In this document: positions 1 through 9,225 of the stretch, in pieces | How the letters are laid out: each line of letters opens with the position of its first letter | Numbering within the stretch: position 1 is the stretch's first letter | Assembly: GCF_022163125.1 (NCBI RefSeq) | Contig: NZ_CP091881.1 | Span: 3,720,001-3,784,000 of the forward strand | Origin: Paenibacillus sp. HWE-109 | GTDB lineage: Bacteria; Bacillota; Bacilli; Paenibacillales; NBRC-103111 | Direction of reading: 5' to 3' | DNA length: 64,000 bases | The notes under the pieces: model-generated | Seen by the model: the letters and a program-made list of their open reading frames with translations, nothing else | The model's database searches: none | Told to the model about the DNA's origin: nothing | Translations under genes and position numbers: made by a program

Positions 1-980
1 ATCAAGGTCAACCCCGCAGCCAGCGCATCGTGTGCGGTGTGGTAGTCGATATCGCCGGTGATCAGCACATCGGCGCCGGCAAACATGGCGTGCCGCATGT
101 AGCGGCCGCCAGAGCCGCCCAGCACGGCCACCTTGCGGATGGGCCGTGTTAGATCCCCGACGACGCGCACTGCCGGCACGTCGAAAACCTGCTTCGCGAG
201 CTCGGTCAGCTCTCGGAGCGTCATGGCCGCGGGCAGCTTGCCTACGCGCCCCAGACCGAACACTCTACCCTTGAGGTCCATCGGGTAGAGGTCATAGGCC
301 ACCTCCTCATAGGGGTGGGCCTTGAGCATGGCTTGAACCGCCTTGCGCTGGACGCTGGCGGTTACAATTGTCTCCACGCGTACTTCCTGTACGCGTTCCA
401 GCTTGCCCGCTTCCCCGATAAACGGGTGCGTCCCTTCCTGCGGCAGGAACGTGCCCGTGCCGGGGATGTTGAAGCTGCAGTGGCTGTACTGCCCAATCCA
501 CCCCGCGCCCGCGGTGAATAAGGCATCCAGCACCGCCTGATGATGCGTCTCAGGGACGAAGACAACAAGTTTCTGCAGTTTCTCGGTATGCACATCTTCC
601 AGATGCGAAAGCTCCGTTAAGCCAAGCTTGTCCGCCATCATATCGTTGACGCCGCCTTCGGCCACATCCAAATTCGTATGGGCAATATAGACCGCGATGT
701 CATTCTTGATTAATTTCTCATATAAACGGCCTGCCGGTGTATCCGTTTGAAGATGCGCGAGCGGCCGGAAAATAATCGCATGATGGGCGATTATCAAATT
801 GGCTCCAAGCTCAATCGCTTCTTGAACGACCTCATCGGTAACATCCAAGGCGACAAGCACTTTTTGAATTTCCTTTTGCAACGAACCTAACTGCAAGCCA
901 ATTTTGTCATCCGGCATCGCATAGTGCTTGGGTGCCAGCTGTTCGAACAGCTGAACTACGGTTTGACCTTTTGCAAACAT
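1..980 (-). CDS. Nif3-like dinuclear metal-center protein (YqfO family), 3' end outside window
   Basis: The frame is open from an ATG at 980 to the window edge (326 codons), so the C-terminus is missing. AAGGAGGT lies just upstream of the ATG, and the gene overlaps the end of trmK by 25 nt. Near residue 65 is an AHHAIIF motif and near residue 100 HTNLD, which are metal-binding His/Asp sites of the Nif3/DUF34 family. The middle part (about 130-235) fits the extra domain inserted in Bacillus YqfO-type members. The pair trmK-nif3 is conserved in Bacilli. The biochemical role of the family is unsettled. The 3' part (1 to about 560) is clearly richer in G+C than the 5' part. Confidence 0.93.
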   Translation of the reverse strand, partial: MFAKGQTVVQLFEQLAPKHYAMPDDKIGLQLGSLQKEIQKVLVALDVTDEVVQEAIELGANLIIAHHAIIFRPLAHLQTDTPAGRLYEKLIKNDIAVYIAHTNLDVAEGGVNDMMADKLGLTELSHLEDVHTEKLQKLVVFVPETHHQAVLDALFTAGAGWIGQYSHCSFNIPGTGTFLPQEGTHPFIGEAGKLERVQEVRVETIVTASVQRKAVQAMLKAHPYEEVAYDLYPMDLKGRVFGLGRVGKLPAAMTLRELTELAKQVFDVPAVRVVGDLTRPIRKVAVLGGSGGRYMRHAMFAGADVLITGDIDYHTAHDALAAGLTL

Positions 981-1720
981 GCGAGTACCTCCTTGATCTC
1001 ATTCATTTCCTGTCTCACTTGCGCCGCTTTCTCGATGGAAGTTTCCGCAGTTGATCGACCCAGTTGATCCTCAATCATCGCCAGCTTCCTTAATTCACTT
1101 TCCCACTTTGCAAACCATACATCCGGTGCTTGATGAATCAAATATGGCCCCATCTGAAGCAGGCGCTCCTGTGAAACCTTTAAGCCTCCTGCAAGCAAGC
1201 GTTCTGCGTACAGGTCTGCCAGCTTTGCTTTCTCTTCTGCGGGTACAGCAACAGCCGTTAGAATTTCATAGATTTTGCCGTCTTCCTCCAGTATGGTTTC
1301 CGACTCCAGTTTCCACCCTTGTTCTAACAGCCAGCGTCGAACGTGGTCTTCGCCAACATTCGGCTGCAAAATGAGATGGGTTACTCCTGTAAGCTTATGT
1401 TTCCCTGCCTCCAGAATGCTTGCCATCAGACTGCCGCCCATGCCGGCAATTGTGATCACATTCACTTCACCTGCTTCAATCACAGCTAATCCGTCGCCGG
1501 ATCTTACACTTATTAGTTTAGACAAGCCGCTCTCAAGCACCTGCCTTGTTGCAGCTTCATAAGGTCCTGGATTCACTTCACCAGCCACAGCAAACAAAAT
1601 AATACCCCGCTGAGCCAAATAAGTTGGCAACAGGGCATGATCCGATCCAATATCCGCGACTTTGGAACCTGCAGGAACACGATCTGCAATCATTTGCAAT
1701 CTTTTCGATAATTTCACCAT
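956..1720 (-). CDS. trmK: tRNA (adenine(22)-N1)-methyltransferase TrmK
   Basis: The 254-residue protein has a class I SAM-methyltransferase N-terminus: VADIGSDHALLP (motif I) near residue 20, and TIAGMGG near 90, where the family carries its catalytic-loop motif. An alpha-helical, coiled-coil-like tail covers about 185-250. TrmK makes m1A at position 22 of tRNAs. Its start is 3 nt from the stop of the upstream membrane protein, and it overlaps the Nif3 gene, so the three are probably cotranscribed downstream of rpoD or from a promoter of their own. The Shine-Dalgarno is weak, which suggests translational coupling. Confidence 0.93.
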   Translation of the reverse strand: MVKLSKRLQMIADRVPAGSKVADIGSDHALLPTYLAQRGIILFAVAGEVNPGPYEAATRQVLESGLSKLISVRSGDGLAVIEAGEVNVITIAGMGGSLMASILEAGKHKLTGVTHLILQPNVGEDHVRRWLLEQGWKLESETILEEDGKIYEILTAVAVPAEEKAKLADLYAERLLAGGLKVSQERLLQMGPYLIHQAPDVWFAKWESELRKLAMIEDQLGRSTAETSIEKAAQVRQEMNEIKEVLACLQKVKP

Positions 1721-1723
1721 ACG

Positions 1724-2554
1724 TTACATTACCCACTCTACCCATTTTTTACGAAACAAAAATAATGCGATGCCCGCAGAGACTAATTTAGCAGTAAAAG
1801 ACAATTGGATGACGCGCGCTGTCATATCGACATCGACTAAGAATGTCATAGCCTCTGGCGCAAACCAAGCGATGCCGCCAACCAGAAGCAATACACCAGC
1901 AGCTTGCTTATTCGTATGATGCGCAAGCCAAGCAATCCATATGAGTACAATACTCACCGGTATCCAACTGAGCTCGAGTGAGAACCAGCCTGGACTCTCC
2001 AACTTATGCAGAAGCAGCCAGCCATAAGTGCCTACTAAGCCCAACCAACCGCAAAGCTGAAAAATCGCCATACGTCCTACAAGGCCATTAAATAACCATA
2101 CAACGCTACAGAAAGCTAAATATCCTACATAGGCATAGGATGACTGAACTTCATGTATATCCATCAAGTATAGACCAAGAAGCAGCAATGCAACCGAAGC
2201 AACCCCACAAAGCAGATAGGAAACTACAGGAGCTTTCGTGAACTGCCGGTAAGCAAACCCATAACAAATGATGACAAAAAGCGTGGAAATTCCAATTTGC
2301 ATTGGCATTCCAAAAGAGTTAAAATTAAGAGCAGATAAGGCCAGAGCGGCAATCACCGCCATAATGACTAACCATATTTTCCAATTACTGTTTGCTACCG
2401 AGGTTGCGGATACCCCCATTAATGAAGCCGGTTTAGGCGTCGCCTCATCCACATACAAATTCAATAGAAAATCACAATAGTGCTCGGGAAGCAGCTTGCT
2501 TCTGCGCCAATGATCGATTTCCCTTACAATCACTTTTCGTTTCTCAGCATCCAT
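1724..2554 (-). CDS. multipass membrane protein of unknown function
   Basis: A 276-residue protein. I chose the ATG at 2554 because AGGAAGGTG sits 9 nt upstream; a GTG at 2566 would lie inside that Shine-Dalgarno. The first about 70 residues are soluble and charged. They are followed by roughly eight hydrophobic segments of 17-22 residues, for example around 75-95, 150-170, 185-225 and 240-265, ending in a short basic tail. It sits between rpoD and trmK. The general layout (short cytoplasmic N-terminus, then a run of helices) resembles DUF2157-like proteins, but I do not recognise a family with certainty. Confidence 0.75.
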   Translation of the reverse strand: MDAEKRKVIVREIDHWRRSKLLPEHYCDFLLNLYVDEATPKPASLMGVSATSVANSNWKIWLVIMAVIAALALSALNFNSFGMPMQIGISTLFVIICYGFAYRQFTKAPVVSYLLCGVASVALLLLGLYLMDIHEVQSSYAYVGYLAFCSVVWLFNGLVGRMAIFQLCGWLGLVGTYGWLLLHKLESPGWFSLELSWIPVSIVLIWIAWLAHHTNKQAAGVLLLVGGIAWFAPEAMTFLVDVDMTARVIQLSFTAKLVSAGIALFLFRKKWVEWVM

Positions 2555-2621
2555 TTCGTCGCTCACCTTCCTAGCTACTTTATCGGTGATTTTACCCTTA
2601 ATTTTTAGACATAATTTTCAT

Positions 2622-2650
2622 AAAAAAAGACCCCGCCGAATTTGGCAGGG
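2622..2650 (-). terminator. rho-independent terminator after rpoD
   Basis: On the minus strand CCCTGCC pairs with GGCGGGG across a six-base loop, followed by a TCTTTTTTT run. It begins 16 nt after the rpoD stop, closing the dnaG-rpoD unit. Confidence 0.85.
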
Positions 2651-2666
2651 CCCTCTCACAGCGTCT

Positions 2667-3782
2667 TTATTCTAAGAAATCTTTCAAACGTTTGCTGCGG
2701 CTTGGATGTCTCAACTTACGCAACGCTTTCGCTTCAATCTGACGAATCCGCTCACGTGTTACGCCAAACACCTTACCGACTTCTTCCAATGTACGGGTAC
2801 GTCCATCATCAAGACCGAAACGCAAGCGAAGCACATTCTCTTCTCTTTCCGTCAACGTATCCAGGACATCCTCAAGTTGTTCCTTCAGAAGTTCATAAGC
2901 AGCAGCATCTGCCGGAGCCAATGCTTCTTGATCCTCAATGAAATCTCCCAAATGCGAATCGTCTTCTTCACCAATTGGTGTTTCCAGCGATACCGGTTCT
3001 TGTGCGATCTTCATGATTTCACGAACTTTGTCGGTACTCAAATCCATCTCTTTGGCAATCTCTTCCGGGGTTGGTTCGCGCCCCAGTTCTTGCAGCAATT
3101 GACGAGAAACACGGATTAATTTATTAATGGTTTCGACCATATGTACGGGAATCCGAATTGTTCTCGCTTGGTCAGCAATGGCGCGAGTTATCGCTTGACG
3201 AATCCACCACGTCGCATAGGTACTGAATTTGTAGCCTTTGGTATGATCGAACTTTTCAACGGCTTTAATGAGACCCATGTTTCCTTCTTGAATTAAATCC
3301 AGGAAAAGCATGCCGCGGCCTACATATCTTTTGGCGATACTGACAACGAGTCGCAAGTTCGCTTCTGCCAAGCGTCTCTTCGCTTCTTCGTCCCCATTTT
3401 CGATCCGTTTGGCTAAACCAACTTCATCTTCCGCAGAAAGAAGCGGTACACGACCAATTTCCTTCAAATACATCCGAACTGGATCATTAATCTTAATTCC
3501 AGGCGGCAAAGCCAGATCATCATCGAAGTTGAATTCATCGCGTTCGTTCTCTTCCGGATTCATCGAATCCTCATCAGATTCATTCCCAACATCGATACCT
3601 TGCTCTGAAAGCTGTTCAAAAAACTCATCGATTTGTTCTGGATCCTGATCGAAGGGAGCTAATTTCTCCATAATATCCTTGTAAGTAAGTGAGGACCGCT
3701 TTTTCCCCTGCTCAATAAGCTGGTCTTTCACCTGGTCCAGGGTCAACTCTGTCTCTAGTTCTGTACGCTGATCATTCGCCAT
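2667..3782 (-). CDS. rpoD: primary sigma factor RpoD/SigA
   Basis: The 371-residue housekeeping sigma factor of RNA polymerase. I chose the ATG at 3782 (start MANDQ) because GGAGGAGGG lies about 10 nt upstream; longer starts include the Shine-Dalgarno. Visible are region 1.1 (about 15-75), an acidic linker, region 2 with LDLIQEGNMGL and FSTYATWWIRQAI for core and -10 binding, region 3, and region 4 with GVTRERIRQIEAKALRKLR, the -35-binding helix-turn-helix, at the C-terminus. It is 36 nt downstream of dnaG, the classic macromolecular-synthesis operon order. Confidence 0.98.
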   Translation of the reverse strand: MANDQRTELETELTLDQVKDQLIEQGKKRSSLTYKDIMEKLAPFDQDPEQIDEFFEQLSEQGIDVGNESDEDSMNPEENERDEFNFDDDLALPPGIKINDPVRMYLKEIGRVPLLSAEDEVGLAKRIENGDEEAKRRLAEANLRLVVSIAKRYVGRGMLFLDLIQEGNMGLIKAVEKFDHTKGYKFSTYATWWIRQAITRAIADQARTIRIPVHMVETINKLIRVSRQLLQELGREPTPEEIAKEMDLSTDKVREIMKIAQEPVSLETPIGEEDDSHLGDFIEDQEALAPADAAAYELLKEQLEDVLDTLTEREENVLRLRFGLDDGRTRTLEEVGKVFGVTRERIRQIEAKALRKLRHPSRSKRLKDFLE

Positions 3783-3818
3783 AGTACGGACTCCCTCCTC
3801 CCTAGTCATTCAGCAATT

Positions 3819-5666
3819 CTAAGTTGACTTCAATCGTTTTTCTAGGGCGATAATTTCAATTGCTATTTGTGCTGCTCTTAGATGGTCGCCCGCGCGCTCG
3901 GCGCGAACTCGTTCTTCTTTCTTGCGTTCAACTTCATCTTGCATAGGAACTTTGCGAATTTGGCGAATATAGTCGTCAATCACTTGTTCGTTCATTCCAT
4001 GACCAGCTCCCATCATAACAATGGAACTAGCCAAGCTCTCCAGCTGTTCGTCTTGCAGCATGGCAATGTATCGGCTTGCATCCGGCTCAGCATTCTGAGC
4101 GTAGTAAGCATATAAATAAGCAGCTAAGACTGCGTGAGCTTCAACATTGAACTGATCACCCAATTGTGCTTCCACGTGGGTACAAACATCTCGATCATGC
4201 ATCATTACAGCAAGAATTAATCGTTCTGCATTGTGATAAGCGGGCAAAAGAGAAGGCGTTTTCTTACGTGTTCGTTCCGCTGTTCTCCCATTATTCATAA
4301 CATTATTCCACAGAATTGGTTTATTATCCCCATCCGGTCGGTTTTTTTCCGATTGCAGCAAGATTTCATGAAGGTCAAGCTTCATGGCTTCATACGAGGA
4401 ATCTGGGAATTCTGACGCCAATTGTTTCAAATAATGTTCGCGCTCCATCGGCGAATGGAGATCACTGATTAATTTTACAGCGGATTGCAGATAACGAAGT
4501 CGGTCACCGTCCTCATGCAACTTAAAATTTCTGCGGATATACAAGAGTTTATATTTCATCGATGGTACGGCAGGTTCAATGATCTCCCGCACGAATCGGT
4601 CAAAACCATAATTTCTGACATAATCATCAGGGTCTTTGCCATCCGGCAGCATAGCCACTGTTACTCGGCTACCCGTTTCTTCCAAGATCGGAATGCTTTT
4701 GAAAGCTGCAGATTGTCCGGCATTATCCCCGTCATAACAAATGACGATTTGGTCGGCATTGCGGTTCAGCAAAGCTGCATGCTCCTTGGTCAAAGCGGTC
4801 CCCATTGTAGCGACACCATTGCTAATTCCAGCTTCCCAAGCTTTGATCACATCCACATAACCTTCGAAGAGCACAGCTTGTTGAAGCTTTCGCATATTGG
4901 GCCTGGCTTGGTGAAGGTTGTACATCGTTCTGCTCTTGTTGAACAAAATGGACTCCGGACTATTCAGATACTTAGGCTGCCCATCTCCCATTGATCTGCC
5001 GCCGAAAGCAATCACTTTGCCAGTAGCGTCACAAATAGGAAAAATAATGCGTTCGCGAAATTTATCGACATAGCCGTTTCCTTCATGTTTGGCTGAGAGC
5101 AAGCCGCCCTTCTCCATGAGTGCCAGATCGAACTCACGTTTCTCGAGCTGTTGAACGAGTGTATCCCACATCGCTGGAGCATAACCAATCTGAAACGTAT
5201 CGATCAGCTTATCCGAAATGCCTCGTGATGCCAAATATCCTTTGGCTACTTTGCCTTGATCCGTATTGCCAAGAATGTAATGATACAGTTTCGCCGTAAA
5301 ATCATAAGCCTTCAGTAAAGCAGCTTTCTCTTGCTGCTGCTCGTTCTGCTCCTCGGTGGCTTCTTCCCATGTGATGGGAATATCTGCTTCCTCGGCAAGC
5401 TTGGTGATGGCTTCAGCAAAGCTTAGCCCTTCAATTTCCATAATGAAACGAATTAAATTGCCGCCTACATTGCAGCCAAAACAACGATAAATTTGTTTCT
5501 CTGGTGTAACTGTAAAAGAAGGACTTTTTTCGGAATGGAAAGGACATAATCCCTTCATATAGTGCCCTTGTTTGCTCAAATGCACGTGCCTGCCAATGAC
5601 ATCAACGATGTCATGGCGCTTGAGTACAGCCTCAATGACCTCTTCAGGTATGCGTCCGTACCGCAT
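3819..5666 (-). CDS. dnaG: DNA primase DnaG
   Basis: The 615-residue primase that makes RNA primers at the replication fork. The N-terminal CHC2 zinc-binding domain has CPFH near residue 41 and CFGC near 64. The RNA-polymerase core follows, with the TOPRIM motifs FEGYVDVI (about 265) and YDGDNAG (about 310). The C-terminal about 140 residues are helical and fit the DnaB-helicase-binding domain. The Shine-Dalgarno AGGTGG is 8 nt before the ATG. It precedes rpoD in one transcription unit. Confidence 0.98.
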   Translation of the reverse strand: MRYGRIPEEVIEAVLKRHDIVDVIGRHVHLSKQGHYMKGLCPFHSEKSPSFTVTPEKQIYRCFGCNVGGNLIRFIMEIEGLSFAEAITKLAEEADIPITWEEATEEQNEQQQEKAALLKAYDFTAKLYHYILGNTDQGKVAKGYLASRGISDKLIDTFQIGYAPAMWDTLVQQLEKREFDLALMEKGGLLSAKHEGNGYVDKFRERIIFPICDATGKVIAFGGRSMGDGQPKYLNSPESILFNKSRTMYNLHQARPNMRKLQQAVLFEGYVDVIKAWEAGISNGVATMGTALTKEHAALLNRNADQIVICYDGDNAGQSAAFKSIPILEETGSRVTVAMLPDGKDPDDYVRNYGFDRFVREIIEPAVPSMKYKLLYIRRNFKLHEDGDRLRYLQSAVKLISDLHSPMEREHYLKQLASEFPDSSYEAMKLDLHEILLQSEKNRPDGDNKPILWNNVMNNGRTAERTRKKTPSLLPAYHNAERLILAVMMHDRDVCTHVEAQLGDQFNVEAHAVLAAYLYAYYAQNAEPDASRYIAMLQDEQLESLASSIVMMGAGHGMNEQVIDDYIRQIRKVPMQDEVERKKEERVRAERAGDHLRAAQIAIEIIALEKRLKST

Positions 5667-5716
5667 TTTTTATTCCACCTACAATTCAGGTCGCTTTTCC
5701 GACTAATTACTATTCG

Positions 5717-6181
5717 CTACTCATTTTCGATTTCCTGCAAATATTTTAAAAGTTTTGTCAAACCATGTAGAAAATTTTTACGATCTTCCTCTGTGAACGG
5801 TTTTGGACCCTTGGTATGCTTGCCGCTTCTGCGCATTTTTGCCGATACGTGGCGACGTTCCAATAGGAAATCAATCGAGCTATTGGTATATTCCTGCCCT
5901 CGATTCGTCAAGCATATAGAACCCTTTGCCAATCCCAAGGCGGCGAGACCGAAATCCTGGGTGACCAGAATATCTCCTGGCTTAATCTGGTTGGCGATGT
6001 ACAGATCAACAGATTGGTCCGATCGGTCAACTTGAACGACCTTCACGCCAGGGTTTTCCTTCATCCGATGATCAAAAGAGGCAACTAGCACAACTTGTAC
6101 ACCAAACTGCCTACCTGCGTGCTCAATTTCAGATTTCACGGGACAAGCATCGGCGTCAACGATGATGCATCTCGTTCGCAT
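5717..6181 (-). CDS. YaiI/YqxD family protein (UPF0178)
   Basis: The 154-residue protein opens with IIVDADACPVK, the signature of the UPF0178 (YaiI/YqxD) family, which has a PIN/NYN-like nuclease fold. Further family motifs are DRSDQSVD near residue 70 and VTQDFGLAA near 90. B. subtilis yqxD is likewise next to dnaG. The family's biochemical function is not established; a role in RNA handling is only inferred from the fold. A TATAAT box at 6222-6227 lies about 40 nt upstream without a clear -35, so it may or may not have its own promoter. Confidence 0.9.
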   Translation of the reverse strand: MRTRCIIVDADACPVKSEIEHAGRQFGVQVVLVASFDHRMKENPGVKVVQVDRSDQSVDLYIANQIKPGDILVTQDFGLAALGLAKGSICLTNRGQEYTNSSIDFLLERRHVSAKMRRSGKHTKGPKPFTEEDRKNFLHGLTKLLKYLQEIENE

Positions 6182-6241
6182 GTGAATCAGCCCCTGCCCT
6201 TAAATGAAATCTCACCGTACTATTATATACGATGGACTTGC

Positions 6242-6281
6242 AAAAAATCCTGCTAGGATAAACATAAAATCCTACTGGATT
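6242..6281 (-). terminator. terminator overlapping the ppsR stop codon
   Basis: On the minus strand AATCC/GGATT and an inner TAGGAT/ATCCTA pair with a 9-nt loop, followed by TTTTTT. The upstream arm contains the TAG stop codon of ppsR. Confidence 0.75.
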
Positions 6282-7087
6282 CGTTCAATATGATCCATAA
6301 CCAAGCTTGCTGTTTCTTCGACCGCACGATTTGAGACATCAAAAATCACACAACCGATTTTGCTCATAATTTTATCAGCAAAAGCCAGTTCTAATTTAAT
6401 ACGTTCTACATTCGCATAGGTTGCATTTTCTGCAAGTCCAAGTGTACGCAGACGTTCCTGGCGGATCACATTCAATTTATCAGGATCAATGCGCAATCCA
6501 ATAATCTTGTCTTTGGGCACGGTATAGATGGCAGCGGGCGGCTGCATTTCAGGGACTAACGGCACGTTGGCCACTTTGAACCTTTTGTGCGCAAGATACA
6601 TAGATAGCGGCGTTTTTGAAGTTCGAGATACGCCTAATAGGATGATATCGGCCTTTTGAATCCCGCTAAAGTCTCGCCCATCGTCATATTTGACTGCGAA
6701 TTCAACGGCTTCTACCTTTTTGAAATAATCCTCATCCAACGGATGAATCATGCCTGGTTGTCTGCGCGGTTCCTGTCGAAGTGCTTGCCCAAGCGTCGCA
6801 ACGACAGGTCCCAAGAGATCGATATGTGGAATATCATATTGTTGCGCCTTCGTTATCAAGTCGTCTCGCAGCTCTGGTATGACTAAGGTAAAGACAACAA
6901 TACCGCCATGAATGCGAATGGCATTCACTACTTTATCAATACCCTCAAAATCATGGATAAACGGCGCTCTTACAATCTCCACCGGTGCAGGGTGAAACTG
7001 CATGGCAGCCGCGCGTACGACCGACTCTCCCGTCTCCCCAACAGAATCAGATACGACATATACCCGAGTAGGTAATGGATGGTCCAT
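6272..7087 (-). CDS. ppsR: pyruvate, phosphate dikinase regulatory protein (kinase/phosphotransferase)
   Basis: The 271-residue DUF299 protein is the bifunctional regulator that inactivates (ADP-dependent threonine phosphorylation) and reactivates (Pi-dependent) PPDK or PEP synthase. It has the N-terminal YVVSDSVGETGE and the P-loop-like GVSRTSKTP near residue 152, as in YqfL of B. subtilis. No ppdK gene is in the window. Unlike B. subtilis, no ccpN or glyQS lies between this gene and recO. A strong promoter at 7221-7249 just after recO probably drives it. Confidence 0.93.
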   Translation of the reverse strand: MDHPLPTRVYVVSDSVGETGESVVRAAAMQFHPAPVEIVRAPFIHDFEGIDKVVNAIRIHGGIVVFTLVIPELRDDLITKAQQYDIPHIDLLGPVVATLGQALRQEPRRQPGMIHPLDEDYFKKVEAVEFAVKYDDGRDFSGIQKADIILLGVSRTSKTPLSMYLAHKRFKVANVPLVPEMQPPAAIYTVPKDKIIGLRIDPDKLNVIRQERLRTLGLAENATYANVERIKLELAFADKIMSKIGCVIFDVSNRAVEETASLVMDHIERIQ

Positions 7088-7220
7088 CTTTCCTTAGCCC
7101 CTTTCAGCAGGGACGAGGCCCTACATTGTCAATAGTATGTAACGGTTATGAGAACAGAACGAAAGCATAAAAAAACTCACCGATATGCGGGCAGCACAAG
7201 GGCGAGGTGTTTTCCACCAC

Positions 7221-7249
7221 ATCATAGCAGACGCAAAATCACATGTCAA
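7221..7249 (-). promoter_or_regulatory. strong sigma-A promoter for ppsR
   Basis: On the minus strand TTGACA (7244-7249), a 17-bp spacer and TATGAT (7221-7226) form a near-consensus sigma-A promoter 22 bp past the recO stop. It points toward ppsR and would give a leader of about 125 nt. The leader contains a weak hairpin followed by seven T at about 7167-7215 that could act as an attenuator. Confidence 0.75.
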
Positions 7250-7271
7250 ATCAACACATTGGCCGCAAATG

Positions 7272-8021
7272 CTATATATTATATTTCTCCATTTGTTCAA
7301 TAAATCCTCTTGATTTCCATTGCACGCCAATGTGTACATCCATATAAGCACGCATACAGGCTTTCAACTGGTTTTTCGTTTCATCCTTCACCTGAACTGC
7401 ACCTAATCTGCGCATATCCATCCGAGGAAACAACTTTAATAGTTTGTACGTCCCTTCCCCTATAGGAAGCGCAGCCGGATCTTTATAGCGGCAGCGTGTG
7501 CAGAGCGTCCCGCCCATGGCAGGGCTAAAACTAACCATACCGGTTGTTTCCCCGCAGAATACACAGGCATCTGTCACAGGCAAATATCCAGCCAAATCAA
7601 ACATTTTCATTTCATACAGGTGAACGACAATTTGCATGTCCTTCCCTTCTTGAATAGCCATTAATCCTGCTTTGAGCTGTTCAAATATATATGCGCTTCC
7701 TTCTTCCTCGCCTAGCATACGATCCGTCATTTCAACCAAATAAGACGCGTGGGCAGACATATGAAGGTCTTCCCTCAAGGCATGATGGGCTTCAATAATC
7801 TCAGCGCTATTAAGCGAACCCATCTGACCTCTTTGTTTAAAAAAAACAAAATCGCCGTACGTAAAAAGCTGCGTAACGGCGGCATGTCTACTTTTCACTT
7901 TCTTCGCACCCCGAGCCATAACGCCAACCTTACCCAGCTCGGGGGTGAACAGACTAATGATCTTGTTCCCCTCTCCATAGTCCATACTACGGAGCACGAT
8001 CCCCTGTACACTACGCAGCAA
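7272..8021 (-). CDS. recO: DNA repair protein RecO
   Basis: The 249-residue recombination mediator loads RecA onto SSB-coated DNA with RecF and RecR. The N-terminal OB fold starts with VQGIVLRSMDYGEGNKII and continues with VMARGAKK. A helical domain follows, and a zinc-binding CVFC...CTRC module lies at about 175-200. It sits directly downstream of yqzL and era as in Bacillus. The ORF ends about 50 nt upstream of the ppsR promoter. Confidence 0.97.
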   Translation of the reverse strand: MLRSVQGIVLRSMDYGEGNKIISLFTPELGKVGVMARGAKKVKSRHAAVTQLFTYGDFVFFKQRGQMGSLNSAEIIEAHHALREDLHMSAHASYLVEMTDRMLGEEEGSAYIFEQLKAGLMAIQEGKDMQIVVHLYEMKMFDLAGYLPVTDACVFCGETTGMVSFSPAMGGTLCTRCRYKDPAALPIGEGTYKLLKLFPRMDMRRLGAVQVKDETKNQLKACMRAYMDVHIGVQWKSRGFIEQMEKYNI

Positions 8022-8066
8022 ATGATTTCCCCCATGAAATGCCGCTCTGGTCTTATGAACATTTAT

Positions 8067-8219
8067 TTACATATTCAGACCCTCGAGCGGCTCTTCGTTA
8101 CTTTGATCCTCTTTCTGCACTTCGGTATCCATTCCCGGCTCACCGGTTACTTGCTTGTACAGTAAGTAGGCGTCTACATCACCGGTCTTTGAAAAATACG
8201 TCCACGAAAAGTCTTTCAT
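8067..8219 (-). CDS. yqzL: YqzL family small protein
   Basis: A 50-residue ORF starting MKDFSWTYFSKTGDVDAYLL, the recognisable YqzL N-terminus (Bacillus members read roughly DFSWKYFSLTGDVDAYLLYK). GGGGAGGA lies 8 nt before the ATG. It sits between era and recO, its conserved location. The C-terminal half is acidic (EVQKEDQSNEE) and variable. The function of the family is unknown. Confidence 0.92.
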   Translation of the reverse strand: MKDFSWTYFSKTGDVDAYLLYKQVTGEPGMDTEVQKEDQSNEEPLEGLNM

Positions 8220-8319
8220 GTTCAGCATCCTCCCCATCGAACGTGATGTTCATAGGATGTGCAGAGAATGCATCTCTATGCGAGACAATAATTGGAACTC
8301 TTTAGGTAATTGCAATTAA

Positions 8320-9219
8320 TTAATCGTGACGGAACCCCAGATCACGAAGTACTCTATCTTGATTTCTCCAGTCTTTTTTCACTTTGACCCAAAGTTCTAA
8401 GAAGGTTTTGGAACCAAGCAGCGTCTCAATGTCTCTACGTGCTTGTCTGCCAATCTCTTTGAGCAAGGCACCTTGCTTCCCGATTACGATTCCTTTTTGG
8501 GAATCTCGCTCAACAAAGATTACAGCTGAGATATGAACGACGCCGTTCGGCTCGACACGCATATCTTCGATCTGAACCGCTATGGAATGCGGAATTTCTT
8601 CCCGCGTCATATGCAAAATTTTCTCGCGCACAAGCTCCGCACAGACGAACTGCTCTGGATGATCCGTAATCTGATCTGCAGGGTAGTATTGGGGCCCTTC
8701 CGGCAAATAGCGGATAATTTGTTCCAGCAAAGTTGTCACGTTATTCCCTTTGAGCGCAGAGACCGGCACGATCTCAGCAAAATCATACAGATCCTTGTAA
8801 TTCGTAATCACGGCTAACAAAGCTTCAGGCTGCACCATGTCTATTTTGTTCAAAACCAGAATAACAGGTGTTTCAATCAGCTTTAACTGTTCGATAATAT
8901 AACGGTCTCCGCCGCCAATGCCATCGACGACATCAACCAAGAACAGAACGGCATCAACTTCTCCAAGCGTACCATGAGCAACTTTACTCATATAATCGCC
9001 TAATTTGGAAGTCGGTTTATGAATACCAGGTGTGTCCAAGAATACGATTTGGCCGCTAGCTGACGTATAGACACCATGGATCTTATTTCTGGTGGTTTGC
9101 GGTTTATCGGACATAATGGCAATCTTCTGCCCGATAATTTGATTCATAAGCGTTGATTTCCCTACGTTCGGACGTCCGATGATAGAGACGAATCCTGATT
9201 TAAATTCTTTTTTAGCCAC
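8320..9219 (-). CDS. era: GTPase Era
   Basis: The 299-residue ribosome-assembly GTPase binds the 3' end of 16S rRNA. G-domain motifs are GRPNVGKS (about 16), the switch region KPQTTRNKI, DTPGI (about 62) and NKID (about 125). The C-terminal KH domain shows GIVIGKQGALLKEIG near 245. It follows cdd by 6 nt, giving the cdd-era-yqzL-recO order of Bacilli. Confidence 0.98.
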   Translation of the reverse strand: MAKKEFKSGFVSIIGRPNVGKSTLMNQIIGQKIAIMSDKPQTTRNKIHGVYTSASGQIVFLDTPGIHKPTSKLGDYMSKVAHGTLGEVDAVLFLVDVVDGIGGGDRYIIEQLKLIETPVILVLNKIDMVQPEALLAVITNYKDLYDFAEIVPVSALKGNNVTTLLEQIIRYLPEGPQYYPADQITDHPEQFVCAELVREKILHMTREEIPHSIAVQIEDMRVEPNGVVHISAVIFVERDSQKGIVIGKQGALLKEIGRQARRDIETLLGSKTFLELWVKVKKDWRNQDRVLRDLGFRHD

Positions 9220-9225
9220 TTCTAG

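Noticed and set aside
7121..7351. 76-codon minus-strand ORF between recO and ppsR
   Set aside because: It overlaps the recO end and the ppsR promoter in another frame, with no Shine-Dalgarno and no recognisable protein.
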